Part shown: positions 32,252-40,907 of the stretch, piece after piece
Position numbering within the stretch: the stretch's first letter is position 1
How the letters are laid out: every line of letters starts with the position of its first letter
Source: a virus
IMG/VR virus record: IMGVR_UViG_3300047476_001269
Span: 1-61,687 of that record
DNA length: 61,687 bases
Reading direction: 5' to 3' (one strand)
Translations under genes and position numbers: made by a program
The notes under the pieces: generated by a model
The model's input: the letters and a program-made list of their open reading frames with translations, nothing else
The model's database searches: none
Told to the model about the DNA's origin: nothing

Positions 32252-33385
32252 ATGAAGATAACCTTTCCACATGTTGAAGACTACCTGGAAGTAATTGCTG
32301 GCAAAAAAGCATTACCGGGTTCGGTTGCTTTGGTCAGTCAATTTTGGAGCGTCTATGCTCCTATCATTAGTCTAGCTAGATACGATAACAATTTTTTGGA
32401 TAATGTTACAGACCAAACCATAAACGGTGGTGCACTTACAGATCGACAGGCCGAACTGGCGGTGAAGTTGATAACCAAGTATCGTAGACAGTTGCATGCA
32501 CATAATGTAGACGTGCCAGACATGACTGTGCCAACGTTTCGGCGTGCTCTTAGAATAGTTGACCGAAGCAAAAGTGCAGGTGTGGTTGATGATAGGATAT
32601 ACTTAAAGTTTCCATATGACTCCAAGACTATTGATGTGATAAGATCCATGAGCAAGCAAAGTCAAGGCAGCATGCTGTTTGACCGCGAAAACAAGATTTG
32701 GAAAATGGCTTTAACCGAATACAATGTAAATTGGGTCTATGAGTATGCCAAGCAAAATGATTTTACCATTGATCAACGTTTGCAGGATCTAATGCAAAAG
32801 ATAATCGTGGCTGAAAATCAAGGATATGAAATTCTCTTGACCAAGCAAGATCATAAACTGCAAATTACCAATGCTCATGAAAATCTAATAAAATATCTAG
32901 AGAAAAAAATTGGACCTTTTGAATCACATAACACAAATCGCTTGATAGACTATGCTAGCATACTAGGATATCAGGTGAGCCAGGATCTTGTGGACCAAGC
33001 AGAAGAGCAATTTGGTGGCAGCACTCTGTTGCTCATGATGAATAGAGAATACGATTTCAACCAAGGCGAAAATATAGAACAGCGTGTGATTGACTATGCA
33101 AGTGTGGTGAATAGATATCCTATTGTGGTTTTTAATCCTACTGCAACACAAAATCAAGAACAATGGACCAAGAAATTTAACGAGTCTGAGGTGCAGTTTA
33201 TAAACAACACAAGCACTGTTGAAATAGATCCTAATGCCAAATTAATATACACTCAAAAAGCACTTAAAAACATGAGCAGTATTCCATTGCTGGTGTCTTA
33301 TGTGGGCATGATGATAGGCACTGAAAAACAGTTAATGAGTGTAGCAGCAGAAAAGATATTTTTCACTGCCAAGAAATTAAAGTAG
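32252..33385 (+). CDS. HARP-domain-like protein upstream of UvsW
   Basis: A 377-residue protein. Residues of about 114-165 (DRIYLKFPYDSKTIDVIRSM ... MLFDRENKIWKMAL) match the HARP substrate-binding pattern found N-terminal to annealing helicases such as SMARCAL1: hydrophobic strand, F-P-Y, then W-D-like turn and K-x-W. The rest is helical and unidentified. It probably helps a helicase to act on forked or annealing DNA. It ends in TAG 33383-33385, and the same frame continues without a stop into the UvsW helicase. Transcription is predicted to be leaderless. Confidence 0.6.
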   Translation: MKITFPHVEDYLEVIAGKKALPGSVALVSQFWSVYAPIISLARYDNNFLDNVTDQTINGGALTDRQAELAVKLITKYRRQLHAHNVDVPDMTVPTFRRALRIVDRSKSAGVVDDRIYLKFPYDSKTIDVIRSMSKQSQGSMLFDRENKIWKMALTEYNVNWVYEYAKQNDFTIDQRLQDLMQKIIVAENQGYEILLTKQDHKLQITNAHENLIKYLEKKIGPFESHNTNRLIDYASILGYQVSQDLVDQAEEQFGGSTLLLMMNREYDFNQGENIEQRVIDYASVVNRYPIVVFNPTATQNQEQWTKKFNESEVQFINNTSTVEIDPNAKLIYTQKALKNMSSIPLLVSYVGMMIGTEKQLMSVAAEKIFFTAKKLK

Positions 33386-33388
33386 TGG

Positions 33389-33418
33389 TTGCACTTGCGA
33401 CTACAGGTGTGTTATAGT
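33389..33418 (+). promoter_or_regulatory. possible promoter of uvsW, leaderless
   Basis: TTGCAC, an 18-base spacer and TATAGT end six bases before ATG 33425. No ribosome site is visible. This is weaker than the other early promoters. Confidence 0.45.
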
Positions 33419-33424
33419 GTCAAC

Positions 33425-34879
33425 ATGTTTGCAAAATTATTAATCAAAGATGAAGTCAACGTAAAGATAGAAGGACTGGAACTTGGTGATAGAAAGGCCC
33501 TGGTAGACAAATACAAATATGAAATACCAGGTGCTAGATATTTGCCCGCGGTGCGATTAGGTCGCTGGGATGGCAAGGTCAGTTATTTTCAACTGGGTGG
33601 CAGTACCTATATTAATCTGCTGCCTGAAGTTCTAGCGTATCTACACAATCGTGGCTACGATATTGATCTAGAAGACACTAGAACCTATCGCACACAGTTT
33701 GACTTTACTCCGGTTAACGAAAACAGCTACAACCATATAGCCTGGCCCAAGGGTCATCCCAAAGCGGGCGAACCCATGGTGCTGCGCGACTATCAGCCTG
33801 AGATCATCAATAGGTTTTTTGAAAACCCACAGAGTGTACAAGAGATTGCTACAGGCGCAGGCAAGACTGTGATCACAGCAGCACTCAGCGATGCAGTTAG
33901 CCAGTATGGACGCAGCATAGTTATAGTTCCTAACAAGAGCTTGGTCACACAAACTGAAGCGGACTATATCAACATGCAGCTGGATGTGGGTGTGTTCTTT
34001 GGCGATAGAAAAGAGTTTGGACGTACACATACCATATGCACTTGGCAGAGCCTGAATGTGCTGCTCAAGAACACCCGGAACCATGAAGCAGATATTACCA
34101 TACAGGAGTTCTTGGAAGGTGTGGTGTGCGTGATCGTGGATGAAGTACACATGGCCAAAGCCGATGCACTCAAGACTCTGCTCACAGGTGTTATGGCAGA
34201 AATTCCCATCCGCTGGGGACTCACAGGAACCATACCCAAAGAAGAATACGAACGCATGGCCTTGAAGTGCAGTATTGGCGAAGTAGTAGGCAATCTCAAG
34301 GCAGCGGAACTGCAAGAAGCCGGGCATCTGGCACAGTGTCATGTAAACATTGTGCAGCTGGTTGATCACGTGGAGTACAACAACTATCAAAGTGAACTAA
34401 AATATTTGTTAGAAACTGATGGACGCCTGGACTATATAAGTAGATTGGTTGAGACTGTGAGAGAAAGTGGTAACACTCTTATACTGGTAGACCGTGTGGC
34501 AGCAGGGCAAGCTCTAGTGTCTAGAATTCAAGATGCTGTGTTTGTGAGTGGCGCAACCAAAGCAAAGGATCGCAAATCAGAATATGATGAAATTGCAACA
34601 AGTGATGACAAGGTTATTGTGGCGACTTACGGTGTGGCCGCTGTGGGTATTAATATCCCTAGGATTTTTAATCTGGTTCTTCTGGAGCCCGGAAAGAGCT
34701 TTGTCCGCGTTATACAAAGCATTGGACGAGGAATCCGTAAGGCAGAGGACAAGGACTTTGTCCAAATCTGGGATATTACCTCCACCTGTAAGTTTGCCAA
34801 AAGACACCTTACCAAGAGAAAGGCTTTCTACAAGGAAGCCAACTACCCGTTTGCGGTAGAGAAAGCAGAGTGGCAATGA
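33425..34879 (+). CDS. uvsW: UvsW-type DNA/RNA helicase (SF2)
   Basis: A 484-residue helicase, close to T4 UvsW (about 500). The N-terminal domain (residues 1-115) includes the family's GRWDGKV segment at 46-52. Motif I is ATGAGKT at 142-148, motif II DEVH at 239-242, motif III LTGT at 266-269, and motif VI is the QSIGRGIRK segment in the last quarter. UvsW unwinds branched DNA and R-loops and drives branch migration, switching T4 from origin- to recombination-dependent replication. The ATG at 33425 is chosen because sequence before it overlaps promoter-like elements. It is the first of eight genes with overlapping start/stop codons. Confidence 0.9.
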   Translation: MFAKLLIKDEVNVKIEGLELGDRKALVDKYKYEIPGARYLPAVRLGRWDGKVSYFQLGGSTYINLLPEVLAYLHNRGYDIDLEDTRTYRTQFDFTPVNENSYNHIAWPKGHPKAGEPMVLRDYQPEIINRFFENPQSVQEIATGAGKTVITAALSDAVSQYGRSIVIVPNKSLVTQTEADYINMQLDVGVFFGDRKEFGRTHTICTWQSLNVLLKNTRNHEADITIQEFLEGVVCVIVDEVHMAKADALKTLLTGVMAEIPIRWGLTGTIPKEEYERMALKCSIGEVVGNLKAAELQEAGHLAQCHVNIVQLVDHVEYNNYQSELKYLLETDGRLDYISRLVETVRESGNTLILVDRVAAGQALVSRIQDAVFVSGATKAKDRKSEYDEIATSDDKVIVATYGVAAVGINIPRIFNLVLLEPGKSFVRVIQSIGRGIRKAEDKDFVQIWDITSTCKFAKRHLTKRKAFYKEANYPFAVEKAEWQ

Positions 34880-35067
34880 AATTTGACATAGAAGATCGTG
34901 GCAACGGTATTACTTGGATACGAGTATACGATTACCGGTCCCATGTTAAAGTAGCTGATTGGTGTGAAACCACCGGCTGCGGTAAACGAGTTAATCACAC
35001 TGCTTTCAGCTTCAAACGAGAACAAGATCTCACCGCATTTTTATTAAGGTGGCAAGGACAAGAATGA
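34876..35067 (+). CDS. hypothetical protein (63 residues)
   Basis: Small protein with two cysteines (DWCETTGCGKRVN). The start overlaps the uvsW stop as ATGA, and the stop overlaps the next start. The aromatic-strand pattern suggests a small beta domain. Function unknown. Confidence 0.65.
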   Translation: MKFDIEDRGNGITWIRVYDYRSHVKVADWCETTGCGKRVNHTAFSFKREQDLTAFLLRWQGQE

Positions 35068-35564
35068 GAATACTAACACTAGAAAATACCGCATTTGAAA
35101 TGAACGAAATTCCGGACGAAGTTGATGATTTACGCTTTTGCGTGTTTGACAACAGCGACCCAAAAGATCCAGACTACTTTTTCATTCCTCTTATATTCCT
35201 AGAGAGCTTTAACTCTCCTGCACTGGTGTTGCGCATAGGAGAACATACCATACGTATGCCTGTGGATTGGCAGATACTCATAGGTGAACCAGACCTCGGT
35301 GACCTAGAAGTGGTACCGCTTACATCAATTAATGATCGTGGGTTCAGCGTGTTTACATTTAATCCTCGTAGCAGTTTTCGTCCAGAATTTCAACCAGTAG
35401 AAATTATAGATATCTATCAAGATGTCAAATGGTACTTTCCTAAACTCAAGCCAGGGCAGATGTTGGCAGTACCACTTAGCATAGGAGAGGATCCTGTGTG
35501 CGCATATTTTATCAAAGACGTAAGTAGACAAAGTGAAGTTGTTGATTATGGAAAGGTGTGGTGA
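35064..35564 (+). CDS. hypothetical phage protein (166 residues)
   Basis: Soluble beta-rich protein. The block LRIGEHTIRMPVDWQILIGEPDLGDLE stands out and looks like a conserved core. No enzyme motif is seen. Overlapping start and stop codons place it in the uvsW operon. Confidence 0.7.
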   Translation: MRILTLENTAFEMNEIPDEVDDLRFCVFDNSDPKDPDYFFIPLIFLESFNSPALVLRIGEHTIRMPVDWQILIGEPDLGDLEVVPLTSINDRGFSVFTFNPRSSFRPEFQPVEIIDIYQDVKWYFPKLKPGQMLAVPLSIGEDPVCAYFIKDVSRQSEVVDYGKVW

Positions 35565-35908
35565 TGCAAATCAAATACAAAAAAACTGACATTGGTGGCG
35601 ACATTGTAAAAGACAACGAAGTGTATCAATTGAAAGATAATAAAACTCTAAATAATCTGGTACTCAGCAGTACTCGTCTTTATCGTGGGCAGCAAACACG
35701 AGGACATCGCCATGAGGGACAGGAAGAAGTTTACTTCTTTGTTGGAGGATACGGTGAAATGATCGTAGGCGACGAAGACTCGGAACCGTTTGGAGTGGCA
35801 GCCGGAGACATAGTGCTTATACCAGACGGTGCATTCCATCGTGTGATCAATACCGGTGATCTGGACATGCTGTTTAACTGTGTGTTTGACGGCAAGAGGA
35901 ATCACTAA
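35564..35908 (+). CDS. cupin-domain protein
   Basis: A 114-residue cupin with motif 1 GHRHEGQEEVYFFVGGYGEM (metal ligands H, H, E) and motif 2 around AAGDIVLIPDGAFHRVINTG. Likely a small sugar-isomerase-like or regulatory cupin; substrate unknown. It starts at the ATG sharing a base with the upstream TGA; AAGGTG lies upstream. Confidence 0.8.
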   Translation: MQIKYKKTDIGGDIVKDNEVYQLKDNKTLNNLVLSSTRLYRGQQTRGHRHEGQEEVYFFVGGYGEMIVGDEDSEPFGVAAGDIVLIPDGAFHRVINTGDLDMLFNCVFDGKRNH

Positions 35909-36201
35909 TGGGACGCCTTAGACCCGGTGCAGAGTACGTCTACGAAAAGGCAAATGGCATAACCTATGCTAGAGAGGTGGGCGCACATCCTGGCGATAGG
36001 TTTGAAATTGGGCGTGATTGGAATTACACTGATGAACCCAAGATACTGGGCATGCCATTGAACCAAGTGGCTGTGTATGTTGACATGGTGCGTGAAGCTG
36101 AGCATAATCCTGCTTTACAAGCAGCACTAGAACATGCTAGAATAGTCTATGAACTGTGTCGTGACCACAGCAATAACGAAGTAAAATGGCATCCGGTATG
36201 A
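35908..36201 (+). CDS. hypothetical phage protein (97 residues)
   Basis: Begins MGRLRPGAEYVYEKANGITYAREVGA; the second half is helical. No enzymatic motif. The ATG shares a base with the preceding TAA, and its own TGA overlaps the next ATG. Confidence 0.68.
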   Translation: MGRLRPGAEYVYEKANGITYAREVGAHPGDRFEIGRDWNYTDEPKILGMPLNQVAVYVDMVREAEHNPALQAALEHARIVYELCRDHSNNEVKWHPV

Positions 36202-36662
36202 GCGATAAACTAAACATCAACAATGAAATGGCACAGCTAGATCGTAAGAATCGCCGCTTCTACGATGAACTCACAGATGAAGAACGTAAAAAGTTCAGTA
36301 CCTTTTTGATGTTACGGTGGGGCAGTAGTGTGCAAGCAGACGGTGATATTCAGGCTTACTATGTGATGAGTTGTAATGAAAATCTTAACAAACACTTTTT
36401 CAATATCAGTCGCCATCCAAAATTGCAATGGTTGTGTGCCACAGCAGTGAGCCCGGGTGTTGGTACATTTCGGCATCAGTGGATTGCTCTAAAAAAACGA
36501 GAAGGTACAGACAACAAAGCCACCAAGTTTCTAAAAGAAATATATCCATTGGCCAAGGATGACGAAATTGAATTACTCAGACAGCTTAACACTAAAGACG
36601 ATCTTAAGCAATTGGCAAGAGCACATGGATGGGATGACCGACGAATCAAATCCGACCTTTAA
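36198..36662 (+). CDS. possible clamp-loader small subunit (gp62-like)
   Basis: A 154-residue helical protein. The pattern YYVMSCNENLNKHFFNISRHPKLQWLCATAVSPGVGTFRHQWI and the C-terminal KFLKEIYPLAKDDEIELLRQL recall T4-like gp62, the small subunit of the gp44/62 sliding-clamp loader. The identification rests on remembered pattern and replication context, not on a diagnostic motif, and gp44 is not in this window. The start at 36198 gives an ATGA overlap with the previous gene. Confidence 0.45.
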   Translation: MSDKLNINNEMAQLDRKNRRFYDELTDEERKKFSTFLMLRWGSSVQADGDIQAYYVMSCNENLNKHFFNISRHPKLQWLCATAVSPGVGTFRHQWIALKKREGTDNKATKFLKEIYPLAKDDEIELLRQLNTKDDLKQLARAHGWDDRRIKSDL

Positions 36663-37335
36663 ATGTCGATACTGCAACAAAGACTTTCGCAAGGAAAGCA
36701 CTCTTGCAGTGCATCTGTGTGAAAACAAAAGACGGTGGCAACAGGAAAAAGAAACAGGTGTGCAACTGGGGCTTAGATCGTATTTGCAGTTTTATGAAAC
36801 AACACAAGGCAGCGCAAAGCTGAAAAGCTATGAAGACTTTGTTAACAGCCCTTATTATAATGCTTTCGTTCGTTACGGCAGACATCTGGTTGCTATCAGG
36901 GCTATCAATAGCAGTAGTTTTACTGCATGGCTCTTAAAGAATAACAAGAAGCTGGACCAGTGGTGCAAGGACAGCTTCTATGACGAGTGGCTGCAGGACT
37001 ATATAAAGAAAGAGGCGGTGCAAGATGCACTTGAGCGCGGTCTCAAGGAGATGCAGGAATATGCAGAACATAATAGAGACCTTAGAAATGGTTTTGTTGA
37101 TTATTTTCGGTATGGTAATTCTAACCGTGTTTGCCATCACATCACTAGTGGTCGTATTAGTGCTTGGGTGGTTTTTAACTGTGACAGCGGCGTATCTTTT
37201 CTTGAAGGATTGGATAGCGGCCAGATTGACATGATCATGCCTTATATAGATCCGGACTATTGGCAACGTAAGTTTCACGACTACATGGCAGACACAGAAT
37301 GGGCCAAACATGTGCTCAAGGAAGCAGGACTATGA
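36634..37335 (+). CDS. C2H2 zinc-finger protein of T4-like phages
   Basis: About 233 residues. An N-terminal zinc finger C-x2-C-x12-H-x3-C is visible (KCRYCNKDFRKESTLAVHLC), followed by KRRWQQEKETGVQLGLRSYLQFYE and a long helical domain. To my recollection, proteins of this layout occur in T4-like phages of marine bacteria; DNA or RNA binding is likely, exact role unknown. Two ATGs (36625, 36634) are possible starts. It overlaps the upstream gene by about 29 bases and the next by four. Confidence 0.7.
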   Translation: MTDESNPTFKCRYCNKDFRKESTLAVHLCENKRRWQQEKETGVQLGLRSYLQFYETTQGSAKLKSYEDFVNSPYYNAFVRYGRHLVAIRAINSSSFTAWLLKNNKKLDQWCKDSFYDEWLQDYIKKEAVQDALERGLKEMQEYAEHNRDLRNGFVDYFRYGNSNRVCHHITSGRISAWVVFNCDSGVSFLEGLDSGQIDMIMPYIDPDYWQRKFHDYMADTEWAKHVLKEAGL

Positions 37336-37922
37336 AATTTCGCAGTGATATTGACATTGACTTCGCTGACCGTACACAAATATTAGGCTATATTAAGCAT
37401 ACTGTGGCCAGTCAACAACGAGATAACGAGCTAGCTCCTCACAACACAGGTGTGTATGTAACCAACATACCTGTGGATCCTATCAAAGACATAGCCAGTA
37501 TAGACTATAATGCAGCAGAAGATCGCGGCTACATCAAACTGGATTTTCTAAATGTAAACTTATATCAGCAGGTATGCAACGAAGCTCATCTAGAACAGCT
37601 CATGCATACCGAGCCAGATTGGAACAGATTCAACACAGACCAAGAGTTTTTTGAACAATTAATACATGTAAACAATCATTGGGATCTGTTGAAAAAAATG
37701 CCCGAGCCTGTGAATACTATTCCTCGCTTGGCCATGTTTCTTGCAATAATACGTCCGGCCAAACGACACCTAGCAGGACAAATTTGGGCCGAGGTATCAA
37801 AAACAGTATGGGATAAAACAGAAGATGTGTACTATTTTAAGAAGGCGCATGCAATCAGTTATGCTCATCTAGTTGTTGTGAACATGAATTTATTAACCAA
37901 TCTTGCGCACCAGAGTAATTGA
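37332..37922 (+). CDS. miniature DnaE-like protein (DNA polymerase III alpha motifs)
   Basis: A 196-residue protein that carries compressed versions of the C-family polymerase motifs in order. SDIDIDFADR is at residues 5-14, matching the catalytic P-D-x-D-x-D-F segment. HNTGVYVTN is near 37-45. SIDYNAAEDRGYIKLDFLNV is near 56-75, matching the DnaE D-M-K...G-x-x-K-x-D-F-L-G block. A VYYFKKAHAISYAHLV is at 166-181, matching DnaE F-N-K-S-H-A-x-A-Y-A. The normal enzyme is over 1000 residues, so most of the palm, fingers and thumb are missing. It is either a regulatory or decoy relic or a distinct minimal fold. Last gene of the uvsW operon. Confidence 0.6.
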   Translation: MKFRSDIDIDFADRTQILGYIKHTVASQQRDNELAPHNTGVYVTNIPVDPIKDIASIDYNAAEDRGYIKLDFLNVNLYQQVCNEAHLEQLMHTEPDWNRFNTDQEFFEQLIHVNNHWDLLKKMPEPVNTIPRLAMFLAIIRPAKRHLAGQIWAEVSKTVWDKTEDVYYFKKAHAISYAHLVVVNMNLLTNLAHQSN

Positions 37923-38294
37923 TCTGCGTTTGCTTTTTTTAGAAGCAATTTCTTTTAGGCTAATATAAGGACCAAACTTGATAGTAACATCGCGACTGTT
38001 AAGAGTTTTCAAACAGTACTTAAAAGGCATCCATTCGTGTCTTAAAAACACATTAATGGGCATAAGTCTGTTGCTTTCCCACCACCACACATCTCCTAGT
38101 TGAAGAAACTGTGTTTTTTCTTCTTCGGTGCGAAGGCAACCAAAGTCGTACACCGAGGTGAGATAATCGTCAACGTTTTGAATGATACCAATATACTCGG
38201 AACCACCGTAGCCGATGTAGCTTATAAAAGGATATTTTTCTAACAGAAGTTTATGGTATTCTGTTAGTTCTGGGGCTATTTTTTTAGATGCCAT
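37893..38294 (-). CDS. conserved phage protein (133 residues)
   Basis: Encoded against its neighbours and overlapping the DnaE-like gene tail by 30 bases. The C-terminal half (FLRHEWMPFKYCLKTLNSRDVTIKFGP ... SKRRSITLVRK) is a pattern I recall from small uncharacterised proteins of T4-like phages. A consensus late promoter TATAAATA lies six bases upstream of the ATG on this strand, with no ribosome site. Confidence 0.7.
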   Translation of the reverse strand: MASKKIAPELTEYHKLLLEKYPFISYIGYGGSEYIGIIQNVDDYLTSVYDFGCLRTEEEKTQFLQLGDVWWWESNRLMPINVFLRHEWMPFKYCLKTLNSRDVTIKFGPYISLKEIASKKSKRRSITLVRKIG

Positions 38295-38300
38295 ACGGTT

Positions 38301-38308
38301 TATTTATA
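38301..38308 (-). promoter_or_regulatory. T4-type late promoter, leaderless
   Basis: TATAAATA on the minus strand, six bases before the ATG at 38294. It is divergent from the early promoter at 38320. Confidence 0.65.
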
Positions 38309-38319
38309 TTTTGGATATC

Positions 38320-38348
38320 TTTACATTATAAATGATCAAGTGTATAAT
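38320..38348 (+). promoter_or_regulatory. early promoter of primase, nearly leaderless
   Basis: TTTACA, a 17-base spacer and TATAAT end nine bases before ATG 38358, which has no ribosome binding site. Confidence 0.65.
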
Positions 38349-38357
38349 GTATCAAGC

Positions 38358-39455
38358 ATGAATATCATACAGACCGAAGTTAATAGTTTATTGCCAGCAC
38401 AGCGCAAGACTGCAAATAAATGGATCAGTTTTAACGCTCCTTGCTGTGTGCATACAGGCGAAACACAGGATCGGCGCAGGCGCGGCGGCGTGCTGTATGC
38501 GTCTGACGGTGGAGTGAGCTATCACTGTTTTAATTGCGGATTCAAAACCAGTTATCGCCCTGGGCGAGCTCTTAGCTACAAGTTCAAGCGTTGGTTGGAA
38601 TGGATGGGCGCAGATCACAATCTGGTGCAACGCCTGGTTATTGAAGCTCTGCGTATAAAAGAACAATCACCAGAACAGATACAAGCACAAAGCAAGAGCA
38701 ACACTATTAGTTTTGCTCCTAGGTCTTTGCCCGAGAACAGCGCCACTCTTAGACAGCTAGGCTTGACCATGGCACTAAAAATGCAGTGGAACGAAAACAA
38801 TCAAATTCTTTGGGACGAAACACTGGTACCATCTGATGTTCTAGCAGTGTTAGACTATGTGGGCACTCGTTACACTGATAGATCAAAAAATTATGATTTC
38901 TATTACACAGACGAAACCAGTTACAATCTACATCGCAGAGTGATCATACCCTTCTATTGGCAGAATCAATTGATTGGATACACAGCTCGTGCTGTGTATC
39001 CAGATGTCAAGCCCAAGTATCATTCTAATTACGAGCCAAACTATGTGTTTAACATGGATCAACAGACTGCAGAAAAACAGTTTGTGATTGTGGTTGAAGG
39101 ACCTTTTGATGCCATGGCAGTGGATGGTGTGGCTGTGCTCAGCAGTGAAGTCAGTGAATTGCAGGCCGATATCATAGACAGTCTTGGTCGTGAAGTGATT
39201 GTGGTTCCGGACTTTGATGCACATGTTAACGAGAAGACTGGTAAAAAAGTTTGGGCCGGTCGTAGTCTAATTGAAGCAGCATTGGATTATGGATGGAGTG
39301 TGAGCTTTCCGGTATGGTACGAAAATTACAAGGATGTGGCAGAGGCAGCCACTGCATTAGGCAGTTTATTTGTGCTCAAGAGTATATTGGATGCACGACA
39401 ATCTAATCCCTTAAAAATTGAACTGCAAGCAAAACAAATATATAATAAACTATGA
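38358..39455 (+). CDS. 61: DNA primase (gp61-like)
   Basis: A 365-residue primase. The N-terminal zinc-binding site is formed by C29/C30, H32, C57 and C60 (PCCVH ... YHCFNCGF). The toprim core near residue 240 has VIVVEGPFDAMAVDG, with the catalytic Glu, then the VVPDFDAH acidic motif. It synthesises RNA primers for lagging-strand replication with the helicase encoded directly downstream (4-base overlap). The start at 38358 is preferred over an earlier in-frame GTG (38340), which lies within the promoter. Confidence 0.88.
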   Translation: MNIIQTEVNSLLPAQRKTANKWISFNAPCCVHTGETQDRRRRGGVLYASDGGVSYHCFNCGFKTSYRPGRALSYKFKRWLEWMGADHNLVQRLVIEALRIKEQSPEQIQAQSKSNTISFAPRSLPENSATLRQLGLTMALKMQWNENNQILWDETLVPSDVLAVLDYVGTRYTDRSKNYDFYYTDETSYNLHRRVIIPFYWQNQLIGYTARAVYPDVKPKYHSNYEPNYVFNMDQQTAEKQFVIVVEGPFDAMAVDGVAVLSSEVSELQADIIDSLGREVIVVPDFDAHVNEKTGKKVWAGRSLIEAALDYGWSVSFPVWYENYKDVAEAATALGSLFVLKSILDARQSNPLKIELQAKQIYNKL

Positions 39456-40852
39456 CCACAGAATACAACACAGAAGTACAACGACTGTTTCTTGAAATGA
39501 TGTTACACGACGCCGAATGCTATATTCGTGTGCAAAACATTTATAATGACGAAAATTTTGATCGTAGTCTTAGATCTGTGGCACGTTTTATTAAACAACA
39601 TGTAGACGAACACAAGAGTCTACCTACACTAGATCAGACACGAGCAGTCACTGGCACCGAACTCAATCCTATGCCAGACATGGGAGAAGGACAAACCAGC
39701 TGGTTCATGAAAGAGTTTGAACAGTTTACCAAACAAAAAGAACTAGAACGTGCTATTCTCAAAGCCGCAGACCTTCTAGAAAAGGGAGATTTCAATCCTG
39801 TGGAAAAACTGATCAAGGATGCTGTGCAGATCAGTATTACCAAGGATTTGGGCACAGATTTCTGGGCTGATCCCGAAGGCATGTTTGCCAAGTATTTTGA
39901 CGCAGGCGGACAGGTGAGCACAGGTTGGCCGCAGTTGGACAAACTGCTCTACGGTGGCTTTAGTCGCGGAGAACTAAACATCTTTGCAGGTGGATCGGGC
40001 TCGGGTAAATCCTTGGTTATGATGAACATTGCATTGAACTGGGTACAGGCAGGTTTGCATGGTGTGTACATCACACTGGAATTGAGCGAAGAACTCACAG
40101 GCTTGCGTACAGCGGCCATGCTGGCCAACATGAGTACCAAGGATATTCGCAAGGACAAAGAAACAGCAGCACTCAAGGTCAAAATGGTGGGCAAACGAGC
40201 AGGCAGTTATCAGGTCAAGGCACTGCCAGCGCAAAGCAACATCAATGACATTCGTGCTTTCTTGAAAGAATACCAGATACAAACCAATCGTAAAATTGAC
40301 TTTATTATGATTGATTATCTAGATCTGCTCATGCCAGTAAGTGCCAAGGTTAGCCCTAATGACTTGTTTGTTAAAGACAAATATGTAAGTGAAGAATTGC
40401 GTAATCTAAGCAAAGAGTTAGGCATACTCATGGTCACCGCTAGTCAGCTGAACCGTAGTGCTGTTGAGGAGATTGAATTTGATCACAGCCATATTTCCGG
40501 TGGTATCAGTAAGATTAACACAGCAGATAATGTGTTTGGTATCTTTACTTCACGTGCAATGCGTGAGCGTGGACGCTATCAAATACAGTGTATGAAGAGT
40601 CGTAGTTCCACAGGTGTGGGCATGAAAGTGGACTTGGAATACAATATTGAAACCATGCGTATCACTGACCCAGGAGAAGATGCAACTCCAGGTACATCGC
40701 ATCCGGATTCAATCATGAATAAAATCAAGATCAGCAGTAGAGTAACTGAAACCACAGATATGGAAACTGGAGAAGTTACACCTATAAAAGCTGATGCTAA
40801 TGGCAGCAAGCTCAAAAGCATGTTGGCAGGAATCAAAGCCAAGAGCGTTTAA
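39452..40852 (+). CDS. 41: replicative DNA helicase (gp41/DnaB family)
   Basis: A 466-residue hexameric helicase. The N-terminal helical domain covers residues 1-130. The RecA-like domain has Walker A FAGGSGSGKSLVMM (180-187 core), a GVYITLELSEE segment, Walker B FIMIDYLDLL and MVTASQLNR with the later arginine-finger region. It unwinds the fork 5'-3' and binds the primase. It ends 55 bases before the late operon at 40908. Confidence 0.92.
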   Translation: MTTEYNTEVQRLFLEMMLHDAECYIRVQNIYNDENFDRSLRSVARFIKQHVDEHKSLPTLDQTRAVTGTELNPMPDMGEGQTSWFMKEFEQFTKQKELERAILKAADLLEKGDFNPVEKLIKDAVQISITKDLGTDFWADPEGMFAKYFDAGGQVSTGWPQLDKLLYGGFSRGELNIFAGGSGSGKSLVMMNIALNWVQAGLHGVYITLELSEELTGLRTAAMLANMSTKDIRKDKETAALKVKMVGKRAGSYQVKALPAQSNINDIRAFLKEYQIQTNRKIDFIMIDYLDLLMPVSAKVSPNDLFVKDKYVSEELRNLSKELGILMVTASQLNRSAVEEIEFDHSHISGGISKINTADNVFGIFTSRAMRERGRYQIQCMKSRSSTGVGMKVDLEYNIETMRITDPGEDATPGTSHPDSIMNKIKISSRVTETTDMETGEVTPIKADANGSKLKSMLAGIKAKSV

Positions 40853-40879
40853 AATGGATCCAGTTAGAACAGTCGGGCG

Positions 40880-40886
40880 CTAAATA
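40880..40886 (+). promoter_or_regulatory. late promoter, LysM/nucleotidyltransferase operon
   Basis: CTAAATA 21 bases before the TTG start at 40908, with CTGGAG as the ribosome site between them. Confidence 0.6.
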
Positions 40887-40907
40887 TACTAAGATCTGGA
40901 GTAAATC

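Noticed and set aside
33668-34390. 240-codon ORF antisense to uvsW
   Set aside because: UvsW has clear helicase motifs over the same bases; the antisense frame has no recognisable pattern or start signal.
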